From the NCBI GenBank assembly GCA_028290305.1, contig JAQGKC010000258.1, positions 1 to 47,861 of the forward strand: a stretch of DNA of 47,861 nucleotides, in the 5' to 3' direction. A model generated the notes under the pieces. It was not told the DNA's origin. It saw only the letters and a list, made by a program, of their open reading frames with translations, and did not search any database. Shown here one piece after another: positions 22,354-31,270 of this stretch. The stretch is from Bradyrhizobium sp. GTDB taxonomy: Bacteria; Pseudomonadota; Alphaproteobacteria; Rhizobiales; Xanthobacteraceae. Each line of letters begins with the position of its first letter. Within the stretch, counting starts at the first letter, position 1. The position numbers and the translations under genes were made by a program.

Positions 22354-23705
22354 TAGTCGAGAACCGAACTTAGGCCGTTTTCATGCGCCCAGTGCATCTG
22401 GGTTCGAAGGGATTTAAGCGTGTTCATGCCCTCTGGCGTCTTTTTGAGCCGATCGACAAGCCCGGTTTGCTCTTCAGGAGATAGGCGGCCGAACAGAAAT
22501 GCCCCCGGGCCAATGTTTTTGTTCCAGTCAGATGCGAAGCCGTCGATTGTACCGCCGTGAGTGGCGCGCCATTTGTCGGCTGCCTGAAGTTTCGCCTGTT
22601 TATAGTCTTCAGGCGCAGTCATCTGAGAAACGACCAGTTTTAGACCGCGGGGCGACAACTCGGCATTAGGCAACTGCTTTTGGATCATTGAGTATTCAGA
22701 CGCGGCCTTTCCTTCAGCATCTTTAAGAGTGGCGCGGGTTAACTGACCGGCATTCTTTTGCAATGCTTCAAATGCCGCGACGGGATCGCTGTAGTCGCCA
22801 GTTATCTTCTTGATGCCAGCACCGACTCCAGGGAGCTGCCCGGCGGCCTGCAGCCATTGCTTCATGGCGCCAGCGACGTTTGCGCCCTTGCCGGTTGGGA
22901 AGCGTTCGGCGTCGTCATTCAGATTACGAAGCAGGTATTTGGTGCTGGCCGCATTCATCGCCTCTTGCTTAATGCCGGTATATTCCTCTGCCAACCTAGG
23001 GGCTAAGTTAGAGCGCTCGGCGGCGCGGGCTTGCACTTCGTTGGCACGTAGCGTCAGATCCCCCGGCTGATCGGAGGGGGGGCCAAGGACGCCGCGCTTG
23101 ATTTGATCTGGCGTCGGGCTGTATAGGCCCTTCTTGACCGCCTCATCATCGCCCATGATGGCTTTGGAGGACGGGACCGGGGCGCGAGCGCGTGGTATGA
23201 GCGGAGGCGGTTCTTCTCCTGTGATGCCCGACGCCTCGCCGACCTTCGTAGACGCGGCGCGCTTGGCAACTTGACCCGGACTTTGTTCGATATTGGCAGT
23301 CGAAGTCTGACCGGCGGCCTGCAGGTTCTTGCCGTACTGAATGATTTGCTGCGGCGGCGCTGAAAGCAAATGCTGCTCGGTTTTCGGATCGATCGGAATA
23401 CCGGACTTCTTGGCCGCCTCGATTGCCTGTTTGACGCCAGCCGGCGATGGATCGTTCACCATCATATTGCCGAGCTGACCGGCCATTCCCATCTGCTTCT
23501 GGTGCGCTTCCGCCAGCGTATTGACCTCGGGAACGCGATAGCCCTCGTTTTGGTCCTGCTGGAATTGCCGGTAGCCAGTCTCCTGCTCGGTCTGGGCGGT
23601 ATTAGCCCGCAGGGAATTGATCTGCGCCGCCGCAGCCAGCGGCTTGATGATGTCAAATTCAGCGGGCTTGACGCCGAGCGCGAGAGCGTTGTTGATTTCA
23701 GCCAT
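22353..23705 (-). CDS. Ejection/DNA-transfer protein (P22 gp20-type position)
   Basis: 450 residues, largely helical and Gln/Ala/Lys-rich (INSLRANTAQTEQETGYRQF, EAHQKQMGMAGQLGNMMVND), with no membrane segment. The order 288-aa, 450-aa and 714-aa proteins after the gp10-like gene mirrors gp7-gp20-gp16 in P22. Assignment by order and composition. Confidence 0.55.
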   Translation of the reverse strand: MAEINNALALGVKPAEFDIIKPLAAAAQINSLRANTAQTEQETGYRQFQQDQNEGYRVPEVNTLAEAHQKQMGMAGQLGNMMVNDPSPAGVKQAIEAAKKSGIPIDPKTEQHLLSAPPQQIIQYGKNLQAAGQTSTANIEQSPGQVAKRAASTKVGEASGITGEEPPPLIPRARAPVPSSKAIMGDDEAVKKGLYSPTPDQIKRGVLGPPSDQPGDLTLRANEVQARAAERSNLAPRLAEEYTGIKQEAMNAASTKYLLRNLNDDAERFPTGKGANVAGAMKQWLQAAGQLPGVGAGIKKITGDYSDPVAAFEALQKNAGQLTRATLKDAEGKAASEYSMIQKQLPNAELSPRGLKLVVSQMTAPEDYKQAKLQAADKWRATHGGTIDGFASDWNKNIGPGAFLFGRLSPEEQTGLVDRLKKTPEGMNTLKSLRTQMHWAHENGLSSVLD

Positions 23706-23708
23706 TTA

Positions 23709-24575
23709 TCAGTATCCGATTGTCGGCATCTGATAGCCGCCGCCAATGCCAATTGATCCGGTCGATCCACCAACGCTTCCGCCAGCAACGCCCGCCCCCG
23801 TATAGGCACTCGGGCTCTTGCCAAGATAGTTCGCCAGCAACGAGTTCTGCATTCCGCTGTTCAAACTCCCCGTGACCGCATTCGCACCACCGACAATGCC
23901 GGATGCCTGCGCCTGACCCACGGCTTGTGTGGTGTTGCCGATGCTTGTAGCCGCGGCGTTGTTGGCGCTCGCCGCGCCCGTGGCCAGGTTCCCAAGGCCG
24001 CCCGCGACATTGCTCAATCCAGTCGCGTTGTTGGTGCTAGCCCCAGCATAACCGGTTGCCGCATTCTCCCCCATCTGAGAGAGGCCCATCAGGCGGTTGA
24101 AGTAGTTTCCATATTGCTGCGTGGCGAGGCCGCTATTGAAGGACGCCAAATCCTTTAGCGTTCCGCCCGACAGGTTGATGCCGCGCGCATTGGCCCCGCG
24201 CTCGATTCCAAGTTCGCCCTGCTGTTGCGCGAAATTATAATCGGGCGAATTGTAGAAACTGGAGTAATCGGCCTTCCCGCCGTTCTGCCCCATCAGCGAG
24301 CCGAGCGTATAGGTCGCGCCGGCCCCTGCATCCATGTATGGCTTGAAAGCCGCGGTTGCGTTTCCTTGGGCATTGTTAAAGGCGGATGAAGCGCTGCTAA
24401 AAGCCGTCTTGGCATCGGCAAAGCGCGGCTGGTTATCGGCATAGGTTTGCTTCTGGAAAGCTAGGGCGTTGTTGGCGGCGGCTGCCTGGGTATCGGCCGC
24501 CTTGTTTGCGCTATAGAGCCCAACGGCCCCGCCGACCAGCGCGCTTCCTCCGATGGCTACCGCAACGAAAGACAT
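23709..24575 (-). CDS. Ejection protein with N-terminal membrane-like segment (P22 gp7-type position)
   Basis: The ATG at 24575 was chosen because it overlaps the upstream stop (TAATG). 288 residues: MSFVAVAIGGSALVGGAVGL hydrophobic start, SANKAADTQAAAANNALAFQ, then Gly/Ala/Asn repeats. This is the usual shape of the small P22-like ejection protein with a SANKAA..Q..A..... motif after a glycine-rich span. Confidence 0.65.
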   Translation of the reverse strand: MSFVAVAIGGSALVGGAVGLYSANKAADTQAAAANNALAFQKQTYADNQPRFADAKTAFSSASSAFNNAQGNATAAFKPYMDAGAGATYTLGSLMGQNGGKADYSSFYNSPDYNFAQQQGELGIERGANARGINLSGGTLKDLASFNSGLATQQYGNYFNRLMGLSQMGENAATGYAGASTNNATGLSNVAGGLGNLATGAASANNAAATSIGNTTQAVGQAQASGIVGGANAVTGSLNSGMQNSLLANYLGKSPSAYTGAGVAGGSVGGSTGSIGIGGGYQMPTIGY

Positions 24576-25006
24576 TAAGTTGATCCTATCAATTTTTGAG
24601 CCTCGGCAAACGCTAGAAACTCTTGTTCGGTCGCGACGGTAAAGTGTGCCTCGATGGCTTCGGGGTCGGTTTCCTCGGTCGCCAAAATCGTGGTCCATGT
24701 GCAGTCGGTGTGCGCGTAAGCTATTCGCTTGGTTCCCGGCGGCGAGACGACGGTAAACGGTGCCGTGACCTCTTGCATTCCATCCTGCGTCAGAACCGAT
24801 ATCGTCCCGCCCGAGAGAATATTGAGCTGTTCGAACTTGTGAATGCGCCCCGTCAACAGCGTGCCGGCCGGAATAGTGATTTCCCTTGCGTAAACGCCGG
24901 GGGAAAAATGATGCTTGACCGGGATTTCTATCCGCTCATGCTTGAGCATTTCAGCTTCAAGCAACTCGACTTTGGTTCGGTCAGAGAGATGCGCCAGCTC
25001 ACTCAT
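24575..25006 (-). CDS. Cupin-like phage protein (143 aa)
   Basis: HHFSPGVYAREITIPAGTLL, then GRIHKFEQLNILSGGTISVL, then VVSPPGTKRIAYAHTDCTWT is a small beta-barrel pattern with His and Glu at cupin-like positions. Similar proteins sit next to tail genes in several phages. Possibly a structural beta-barrel rather than an enzyme. Confidence 0.6.
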   Translation of the reverse strand: MSELAHLSDRTKVELLEAEMLKHERIEIPVKHHFSPGVYAREITIPAGTLLTGRIHKFEQLNILSGGTISVLTQDGMQEVTAPFTVVSPPGTKRIAYAHTDCTWTTILATEETDPEAIEAHFTVATEQEFLAFAEAQKLIGST

Positions 25007-25446
25007 CGCAGGACAAACCCCCCGGCCCCGCCATCGAGGGAATCAACATAGGTTAGTTGGTACTGCAGATTGATTGTTACGTCGCCGGTCGTTGCCTGCG
25101 CCGATCCGTTGGTCTTGAATACCTTGAGCGTTGGAAGCGCGCCCTGTGGAGTCGTGACAAACGCTGTCAGCAATCCCGTTGAAGTCGCCGCCGCCACGAA
25201 CTGGTAAACGTCGTAATCGTTGTACTGCTTGATAAGCGGCGCGATGGAGAGCATCGCGAGCGCCAGAACATTTGTTCCGGTCTCCGTGCATGGGATCAGG
25301 CGCGAGCCGCCATTGATATAATTCAGGATGTCCGTCAGCACGCCAAGGCCGTTTGACGATAGAAAGCCGGTTTGCGGGTCAATGAACGCAACGCGCTGGT
25401 TCGGCAGCCCAATCGGCGACGGCCTGGCGCTTGCCGGGATGCTCAT
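25003..25446 (-). CDS. Hypothetical tail-region protein (147 aa)
   Basis: Coupled by ATGA on both sides. SIPASARPSPIGLPNQRVAF, then GFLSSNGLGVLTDILNYING, then a beta-rich C-terminal half. The F.D..G...S..G...L......G motif occurs in small phage tail-associated proteins. Function unknown. Confidence 0.6.
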   Translation of the reverse strand: MSIPASARPSPIGLPNQRVAFIDPQTGFLSSNGLGVLTDILNYINGGSRLIPCTETGTNVLALAMLSIAPLIKQYNDYDVYQFVAAATSTGLLTAFVTTPQGALPTLKVFKTNGSAQATTGDVTINLQYQLTYVDSLDGGAGGFVLR

Positions 25447-26852
25447 AAGCCCTCACTGATTTGAGCGTGGGCACCCAGCACAACCCGCTTGACGGGATCG
25501 CTGATAATGACCCGGAATACCCATTGCCGAGCCTGGCCGAGGCGAAGCCATCTGCAACGAGTTAGAAACGCACCGATCTTTCCCATTGTCGTATAGCGTT
25601 GCAGATTGACGAAGGTTCGGCCGCCGTCCTTGGAATAATCCATCATGATCTGCGGATCGCTGCCCTGCCCCGTATTGAGGCCCGCCCCGCTTTCAATTTC
25701 CAGCTCCAGCGCCGAAACAAACAGACGCTTCCGGTCCTCATGCAGCGGAGGCGATGTCATCATGGCCTGCATCGTGTTACCAAATTCCGTGAACGTGGTT
25801 GCGTCGAGATATCCCACGTTGCCCGAATAGGCGTCTCCGATCAGAACCTTGCCGAAGGCTTCAACCGCGCAATTCCCGCGCCACCGGCCAAGATTTGCGT
25901 TGTTCTGATCCCAAGACACCCGCTCGTGCCACAGTCCCGTCGCGATATCGAACACCCAGTTGGCGTTCGCGGTTGGGAAAATCAGGTGAATGAACTTGTG
26001 ACCCTCGAACGTGTAGGAATAGCAATAGGCATCCGAAACCGTCGCATAGGACTGAAATGCCTGCTCAATCGCGTGGGTGCTGGTGCGAACGAGCGCCGTT
26101 CCGTTCAGTCGATAGAAAACCAGATCATCGCCAAGAAAAAAGACCGAGTTGTCTTCCTTGACCGGCGTTAGGGCCGCAGCGCAGCCTCTCTCAATGGTCC
26201 CGCTGTTGACCCGAAGGAACGGGAAATTCAGCGCGCCGGCATCATACCATGCCTCAATCGTGGTCTGTCCGAAGATCAGCAGGTTTTCTTGCTGATTGAC
26301 GATCGAGAGCACATAATCAGGGCTGACTTCAGCGGAGGCGAAGTTGGCACCGTTAAACGTCGTTCCATCCAGCGAGTTCGAAACAAAGAACTTATTGGTC
26401 CCGGTCCATGGAAAGACGAAATAGTTGTCAAAGAACGTGACACCTACCGCCGCATGAAAGTTGGCGTCGGTGATGACCTGAAAGCCGGCCGTTGCGCTGT
26501 AAATATAGCCGTTCGTACCATTGACGATGCAGATCTGCGTTCCGTTGTCGGACATCGGGACAAAGCCAGATCCCCCGATCGCGCCGCCGATATCCGTCAC
26601 AACCAGGGCAGATGTGACGCTATAGAGCCTTTGCCCAGAGACGACGTAAAGAATGCCGTTCATCATGCGGAAGCCGCGAACGGGCCCAACGCCACACTGA
26701 AAATACGAAGTCAGGCCGGGCGAGCCAAAAACCGCGACGGGGGTTTCGGCGTCCTCCGGTTCCTTTTCCGCATAGCAGTTCACGGCCCGTTGTGCGCTGA
26801 TCGGCAGCGACCTTGACTGGTAGCTGTTGGTCGCAAACGGAATGACGGGCAT
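25443..26852 (-). CDS. Packaged-DNA stabilisation protein, P22 gp10-like
   Basis: 469 residues. MPVIPFATNSYQSRSLPISA, then RAVNCYAEKEPEDAETPVAV, then PGLTSYFQCGVGPVRGFRMM open the protein in the way typical of the P22 gp10 family. Repeated beta blades follow (FVFPWTGTNKFFVSNSLDGT, NLLIFGQTTIEAWYDAG). In P22, gp10 closes the portal vertex after packaging and holds the tail needle. Lies with a gp4-like gene, as in P22. Confidence 0.75.
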   Translation of the reverse strand: MPVIPFATNSYQSRSLPISAQRAVNCYAEKEPEDAETPVAVFGSPGLTSYFQCGVGPVRGFRMMNGILYVVSGQRLYSVTSALVVTDIGGAIGGSGFVPMSDNGTQICIVNGTNGYIYSATAGFQVITDANFHAAVGVTFFDNYFVFPWTGTNKFFVSNSLDGTTFNGANFASAEVSPDYVLSIVNQQENLLIFGQTTIEAWYDAGALNFPFLRVNSGTIERGCAAALTPVKEDNSVFFLGDDLVFYRLNGTALVRTSTHAIEQAFQSYATVSDAYCYSYTFEGHKFIHLIFPTANANWVFDIATGLWHERVSWDQNNANLGRWRGNCAVEAFGKVLIGDAYSGNVGYLDATTFTEFGNTMQAMMTSPPLHEDRKRLFVSALELEIESGAGLNTGQGSDPQIMMDYSKDGGRTFVNLQRYTTMGKIGAFLTRCRWLRLGQARQWVFRVIISDPVKRVVLGAHAQISEGL

Positions 26853-27811
26853 TATTGCGTCTGATCTGCGTTGAAGCCGAACAGATAGCTTTCCGGCTCG
26901 CGGTCAAAGCCCATGACCATGCCAAGGCTGGACGCGGCCTGATCCTTAATCATCGAATAGCGTTGCGGCGAGCAATCGTATTCCGGCGCCATTTTCAGCG
27001 CGAGGCTCCAGACCAGCGCGTCTAGCCATTCCTGCGGAATGTCGGGATTGTTCGACGCGTTGTTGAAGTCCTGTAGCGGGCGCCACCAGGTAAACTTGAT
27101 CGCGCTTGTGGCGTCTGACGGTGCGGGCCAAACGTACATGGTTCCGGTTGAGTTCGCGCCGCCCTTCGGATCGTAGAACCATTGGGTAATAACGCCGGTA
27201 TTCTGCTTGTTCGGCATGTTCCGGTAATCGAGCCGGGACAGACCGAGCATTTGCGTATCGAGCAGGCTTGAGAATTGAAACCGACGCGCCGCCACAACCC
27301 GAAGGGGTCGCACCATCTTGGTTTGGTAGACATAGACCGCGTTCCCCGCAGAGGCGGAGTCGGTCAGCGCCCCGGCAAGCGCGACAGTTGCCCCGGATGG
27401 GGCCCCGTTAACGGTCGTCCAGTAAATTACGCCAGCATCCTGAACAATTCCGACATTGTAGGTTGTCGCGATGCCGGTCGCCGAGGCCACGACTATAGAG
27501 GAAGCCCCCAGGGAGGCCGCAGAGGCCAGCGTGGTAGCCGTATAGGTCTCTGTCGCGTTGTCGGTCGATCCGCTTCCGAGCGTATAGGAGGACTGCCCAG
27601 CCTGAAGAAACAGCGTTGCCTCGGTTTCCGTCCAGATGTGCAAGCCCGTAGCGGCAAAGGATTTAACCATCGAATTGAGCTGATCGGCGCAATCCTGAAC
27701 GGTCTGTGCGTCCGGGGTTTCCCCGGAGGCAATGGCGCCGATCTTGCGCAGCGCGGCTTTGATGATCTGGTCACGATTGAGGTTGAACGTGACTGTTCCA
27801 GATGTGCTCAT
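26852..27811 (-). CDS. Head-tail adaptor / tail accessory protein, P22 gp4-like
   Basis: 319 residues. The N-terminal helical part (NRDQIIKAALRKIGAIASGE, then QTVQDCADQLNSMVKSFAAT, then TETEATLFLQAGQSSYTLG) is the gp4-type start. The middle carries an inserted beta domain (AASLGASSIVVASATGIATT), and the end is DALVWSLALKMAPEY. It is about twice as long as P22 gp4 because of the insert. It likely binds the portal ring first after packaging. TAATG overlaps on both sides. Confidence 0.65.
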   Translation of the reverse strand: MSTSGTVTFNLNRDQIIKAALRKIGAIASGETPDAQTVQDCADQLNSMVKSFAATGLHIWTETEATLFLQAGQSSYTLGSGSTDNATETYTATTLASAASLGASSIVVASATGIATTYNVGIVQDAGVIYWTTVNGAPSGATVALAGALTDSASAGNAVYVYQTKMVRPLRVVAARRFQFSSLLDTQMLGLSRLDYRNMPNKQNTGVITQWFYDPKGGANSTGTMYVWPAPSDATSAIKFTWWRPLQDFNNASNNPDIPQEWLDALVWSLALKMAPEYDCSPQRYSMIKDQAASSLGMVMGFDREPESYLFGFNADQTQ

Positions 27812-28278
27812 TAGCCAATCGCCGCGGTGGATACGGCGCTAAGATCGGTCAGGATGTTGCCTGACGACGCCGAATAGGGAAGTTTTGGATTGATGGTCAG
27901 TGAAGTGGCTCCGGGAACACCCGAGATGTTGGTCACGAAATAAACCCCGGTATCGAGCATGACTTCAATGCGGTCCCCCAGGATCATACGGACGGAAGAT
28001 GCTACCGAGAGCGCCGTGGCTCCCGCGGCTGCGTTCGCTGTCAGCGTCGTTGTCAGCGGGCCCAGAAACTGGTTGACCTGACGGGGCCGTGCCATCGGAA
28101 CGGTCTGGTTGTCTGCAACCCCCTTGACGAAATCCTGCGGCTGGCGGGCCTCCCAGAAGTTCTGGGAGACCATCAGTCCATTCCACTCAAGTTGTGTTTT
28201 TCTGGCGCGGATCTTGAGGCCAGAGCGGTCACAGATCCTGTAAAAGTCGCCCATAACGAAATGCTTGTCGTCAGCCAT
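27811..28278 (-). CDS. Structural protein (155 aa)
   Basis: ATG 28278 chosen for the TGATG overlap. MADDKHFVMGDFYRICDRSG, then KTQLEWNGLMVSQNFWEARQ, then QDFVKGVADNQTVPMARPRQ is a conserved phage structural signature, followed by a beta-rich C-terminus. Exact virion role unknown. Confidence 0.65.
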   Translation of the reverse strand: MADDKHFVMGDFYRICDRSGLKIRARKTQLEWNGLMVSQNFWEARQPQDFVKGVADNQTVPMARPRQVNQFLGPLTTTLTANAAAGATALSVASSVRMILGDRIEVMLDTGVYFVTNISGVPGATSLTINPKLPYSASSGNILTDLSAVSTAAIG

Positions 28279-28715
28279 CAGGCATTTCCCTTCCAATAGC
28301 TGGCCGTTATGGGAGCCGACCCATCGAGCAAAAGCGCCTTTCGGGTTGTCGAAAGCGTACCCTGGATATGAATGTCAGCCGAAACATAGGCCCACTGAGA
28401 TATACGGGCGGAAATCAGGATGCCGGCCGTGGCTGTGGCTTTGGCTTGACCGTTGATGATTGTCTTCAAGACGATCCCGCCCGGCACCCTTGCTGTTGAC
28501 TGGGCTCCGATCCGACCCGAAGCCGCAAATAATCCGCTCCAGTTGGCCGAAACCTTTGACTGCGAACCAATGCGCGCCGTCGCCGCAAACGAAGGGCTCA
28601 TGTTGGATCGCGAACGGCTCATCGCGCCAATTCTTGTTGTAAGGGGCTGGGCAACAACAGTTGCGCCGGGAATCTGACCGAGCGCCAGACTGCCGAGCGC
28701 ATCAAAGCCGAGCAT
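28278..28715 (-). CDS. Beta-rich structural protein (145 aa)
   Basis: MLGFDALGSLALGQIPGATV, then short repeats of the type FAATARIGSQSKVSANWSG, FAASGRIGAQSTARVPGG and ATAGILISARISQW. The repeated small-residue motif suggests a minor coat or decoration protein. No family name recalled. Confidence 0.6.
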   Translation of the reverse strand: MLGFDALGSLALGQIPGATVVAQPLTTRIGAMSRSRSNMSPSFAATARIGSQSKVSANWSGLFAASGRIGAQSTARVPGGIVLKTIINGQAKATATAGILISARISQWAYVSADIHIQGTLSTTRKALLLDGSAPITASYWKGNA

Positions 28716-29401
28716 TACGCAGCCAGATCGGTCAGGGCCGCCACATAGGCGTCATGCACCAAATGTACCAGATCCACGTCTTTTGAAGGATCAAGCCAGC
28801 ACGGCGAAACGTAAGCAGCACTTGCCGGCGAGCCTCCGGGGATCGCAAGCAGGCTGTACAGATCGACAAAAGCCGTCGGGTGCGCGGGCTCCGGTCCCAT
28901 CGCAGTTGTCCAGCCGAACGTAGACCACGGCAACGTCGCCAGATAATAAAGCATCCGCGCGACCTGATGCAGCGGATAGGCAGCAATCCCGGCGGCGGAT
29001 TCGGGCGGCGGATCGGACGCGACCACAAGCCCGCCCTTCGAGATCGACAGCGCCTTGGAAAGCACTTGCATCATGGTCATCGCGCCGGCCGACGTGACAT
29101 CACCAGCCGCGCTCATGCCGGTCAGGTTATTGGCGTCATTGGTCCCGCAAGCGACAATGACGCTGGCCGGATTGAGGGTTGCCAGCGAGGACCACGGCAT
29201 CGAGTTGAGCAGAACGGGGAACGTGGCGCCCGCAATGCCCGCGAAGAACGTCGGCTTGCCGTTGAGGGCGTAGCCCTGCCCGAAAACTTGCTCCATTGCT
29301 TGAGTGTGCGAATCGCCGATGATGAGCCGCGGACCCGTCCCGACAAAAGGCGCGACATCGGCCGCAATCTTCTGGCTTCGCATGGTGTTGAAGTCGGTCA
29401 T
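28715..29401 (-). CDS. SGNH hydrolase-like protein in the virion operon
   Basis: 228 residues from ATG 29401 (ATGA overlap). LIIGDSHTQ puts the nucleophile at Ser31, IVACGTNDANN supplies the GxND block, and VDLVHLVHD near the end supplies the DxxH block. All SGNH catalytic elements are therefore present. The family removes acyl groups from esters, including O-acetyl groups on bacterial polysaccharides. Placement among tail and structural genes suggests a virion enzyme acting on capsule or LPS; that is inference. Confidence 0.75.
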   Translation of the reverse strand: MTDFNTMRSQKIAADVAPFVGTGPRLIIGDSHTQAMEQVFGQGYALNGKPTFFAGIAGATFPVLLNSMPWSSLATLNPASVIVACGTNDANNLTGMSAAGDVTSAGAMTMMQVLSKALSISKGGLVVASDPPPESAAGIAAYPLHQVARMLYYLATLPWSTFGWTTAMGPEPAHPTAFVDLYSLLAIPGGSPASAAYVSPCWLDPSKDVDLVHLVHDAYVAALTDLAA

Positions 29402-30111
29402 CTGACGCGCCTCGCGCCAATGAACCCGTAACCTGAAACCGTGGAGGTAAAAACTGGAAACACGCTCAGAAATACCGTCGTTGTTGCAGATAGAGACAGC
29501 CGCATCATTCCAGCGCTTGCAACGACATTGCTGGTCGTAGAGCCAAGCCACACCGTGTAAGCGCCGTTATTTGGCACGGTCGGAATGGTGGCCGAGGTTG
29601 TGCTTATCCAGCAGGTCCAGCCCGTAATGGTGCCCGAACTAAGCGACGCAATGTTTCCCCATACATCCCAATCCCCGGCAGTTAGTGAGATCGAGGTGAT
29701 ATCTTTCGATGTAGCGGTGGTCAGAGCGGTCGCCGAGCCCTGCACCAGCGTGGCGGAAATATATTCCCCGATATAGCCCGCCGCCGCATTGTCGTTGGTC
29801 GTGGTGCCGAGCAGATTATCTTCAGCGCGGAACGTAATGAATACTTCGGCCGCGCCGGAAAGACTAATCGCCGCATTGGCGTTGGTGGACTTGGTGACCG
29901 TCCGAGTGAGCGTCGTTCCGGCCGAGGTATAGGTCCCGGTCCCGATTTCCGAATTGGCGCCATCCTTGATCGCGTAGGAAACAACGTCACCATTGGCCGC
30001 GCCGGCAAGGGCAAACGTCAGATATCCAGAAACCGCAGAGCCAAGCGTAATCGTACCCGTTCCCGTCGTCGCCGTCGTCATGCGCGCGAGGTTGTAAAGC
30101 TTGCTTGCCAT
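29398..30111 (-). CDS. Phage structural protein (237 aa)
   Basis: MASKLYNLARMTTATTGTGT, then ITLGSAVSGYLTFALAGAAN, then GDVVSYAIKDGANSEIGTGT, then RTVTKSTNANAAISLSG. This N-terminal block is common in rhizobial phage minor structural proteins. The C-terminal half is a jelly-roll-like beta region. Probably a minor tail or head protein. Confidence 0.7.
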   Translation of the reverse strand: MASKLYNLARMTTATTGTGTITLGSAVSGYLTFALAGAANGDVVSYAIKDGANSEIGTGTYTSAGTTLTRTVTKSTNANAAISLSGAAEVFITFRAEDNLLGTTTNDNAAAGYIGEYISATLVQGSATALTTATSKDITSISLTAGDWDVWGNIASLSSGTITGWTCWISTTSATIPTVPNNGAYTVWLGSTTSNVVASAGMMRLSLSATTTVFLSVFPVFTSTVSGYGFIGARRVR

Positions 30112-30785
30112 CAGGCCAGCGTCACCGTGAGCTGACTAGCGGCGTAACTCGCCTGGATGCCCGATGGTATCAATTGCTGAACGATCTTGCGGACCATCCC
30201 CGAGCCGGTAGACGACGTGTTGACCGCAACTGCCGAGTTCGTCACGGAGAACGAATCCGTCGCGGGGCTGACGACCTTCAGAACACCCGTGAAGGTGCTG
30301 GCGCTGAAGGTTGGCGCGGTCCCGCCGTATTCGGTTGAGAAAATGACGGGATCGGTGGCGGAATAGCCGTGCGCCTTGACGGTGAGAATACCGGGAGAGG
30401 CAAGGGAAACGGTCGTGGGCAGCCAGGAGAAGTTGCCGAGATAGTCCCACGCCAGAAGATTGCCCGACGTAAGCGCGTCATACAATCCGGTTGCGATGAT
30501 CGGATTGGCGCCGGCATTGGTCCAGTCTGCTGTTGCCGCTGGAAATGTGATGGCGCTGGCATTGGTGATCGAGGACGGCGCAGATCCAGAGGCCGCACTC
30601 CACGTTGCGCCGGAGGTGGCCACGCGGGCATAGGAGCCGCCCGTCACCTCAGTAAAGCCCGTGCCCGCATCCGTACCCACAGCCGTAAACAACGCAACGT
30701 AGACCGTTGGCAACGTCGGCATCGCCGTCTTGCCAACGATGTAATTCAAGCTGTTCTGAGCCGAATAGTCGGTAAAGCCGGTCAT
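30111..30785 (-). CDS. Phage tail-fibre-region structural protein (224 aa)
   Basis: ATG 30785 selected for the TAATG overlap. MTGFTDYSAQNSLNYIVGKT, then AMPTLPTVYVALFTAVGTDA, then EVTGGSYARVATSGATWSAA is the well-conserved start of a phage structural family. A short beta insert occupies the middle. TGATG overlaps the next gene. Confidence 0.7.
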   Translation of the reverse strand: MTGFTDYSAQNSLNYIVGKTAMPTLPTVYVALFTAVGTDAGTGFTEVTGGSYARVATSGATWSAASGSAPSSITNASAITFPAATADWTNAGANPIIATGLYDALTSGNLLAWDYLGNFSWLPTTVSLASPGILTVKAHGYSATDPVIFSTEYGGTAPTFSASTFTGVLKVVSPATDSFSVTNSAVAVNTSSTGSGMVRKIVQQLIPSGIQASYAASQLTVTLA

Positions 30786-31204
30786 TAGGTGCCGGCTCCC
30801 TTGACGCATTCGAGCGTGATCGACATTGCGGCCGTCACCGTGCCGCTTGCGACCGCAGCGATCGCGATGCTGGAAAGGTCAATATCGCCGGTTGAGCCCG
30901 TGCCCTTGGGGTTAATCAGCCCTTGGGTATCCCTGAGATCAACCGTTCCGTAGCCCGAGAGGTTCGCAAGCTCAGCATTGGTGGTTTGGTGCCATTGCAG
31001 CCGCGCCATGCAGTTCGTGGTGTTGTAGACGATCCGGCGAACCTTCAGGCTGGTGGTCGGCGTGTAGCCGTTCGCCGCAACAACGCCGTTGCTGGAGCCG
31101 TCAGAGGTGTAAGCCGTGGTCGCCGCAGTATCGACCCCGACGATATGCAGGACATAATTTCGGGGGCCGTTCTCAAGAACCGAGAACGTAAAAGCCATTG
31201 CCAT
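30785..31204 (-). CDS. Structural protein (139 aa)
   Basis: MAMAFTFSVLENGPRNYVLH, then IVGVDTAATTAYTSDGSSNG, and RIVYNTTNCMARLQWHQTTN. A small beta-sandwich-like protein following a terminator, probably virion-associated. Confidence 0.65.
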   Translation of the reverse strand: MAMAFTFSVLENGPRNYVLHIVGVDTAATTAYTSDGSSNGVVAANGYTPTTSLKVRRIVYNTTNCMARLQWHQTTNAELANLSGYGTVDLRDTQGLINPKGTGSTGDIDLSSIAIAAVASGTVTAAMSITLECVKGAGT

Positions 31205-31222
31205 TTTTGATATCCTCGAATG

Positions 31223-31252
31223 AAAAGGGGGCGAGCCCTTAAAGCCCGCCCC
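31223..31252 (-). terminator. Rho-independent terminator
   Basis: Minus-strand stem GGGGCGGGC/GCTCGCCCC (nine pairs, one G.U) followed by TTTT, between the 31271-32200 gene and the 31204 start. It probably lowers read-through from the capsid region into the tail genes. Confidence 0.6.
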
Positions 31253-31270
31253 GCGCTTAGGTCATCAAAA

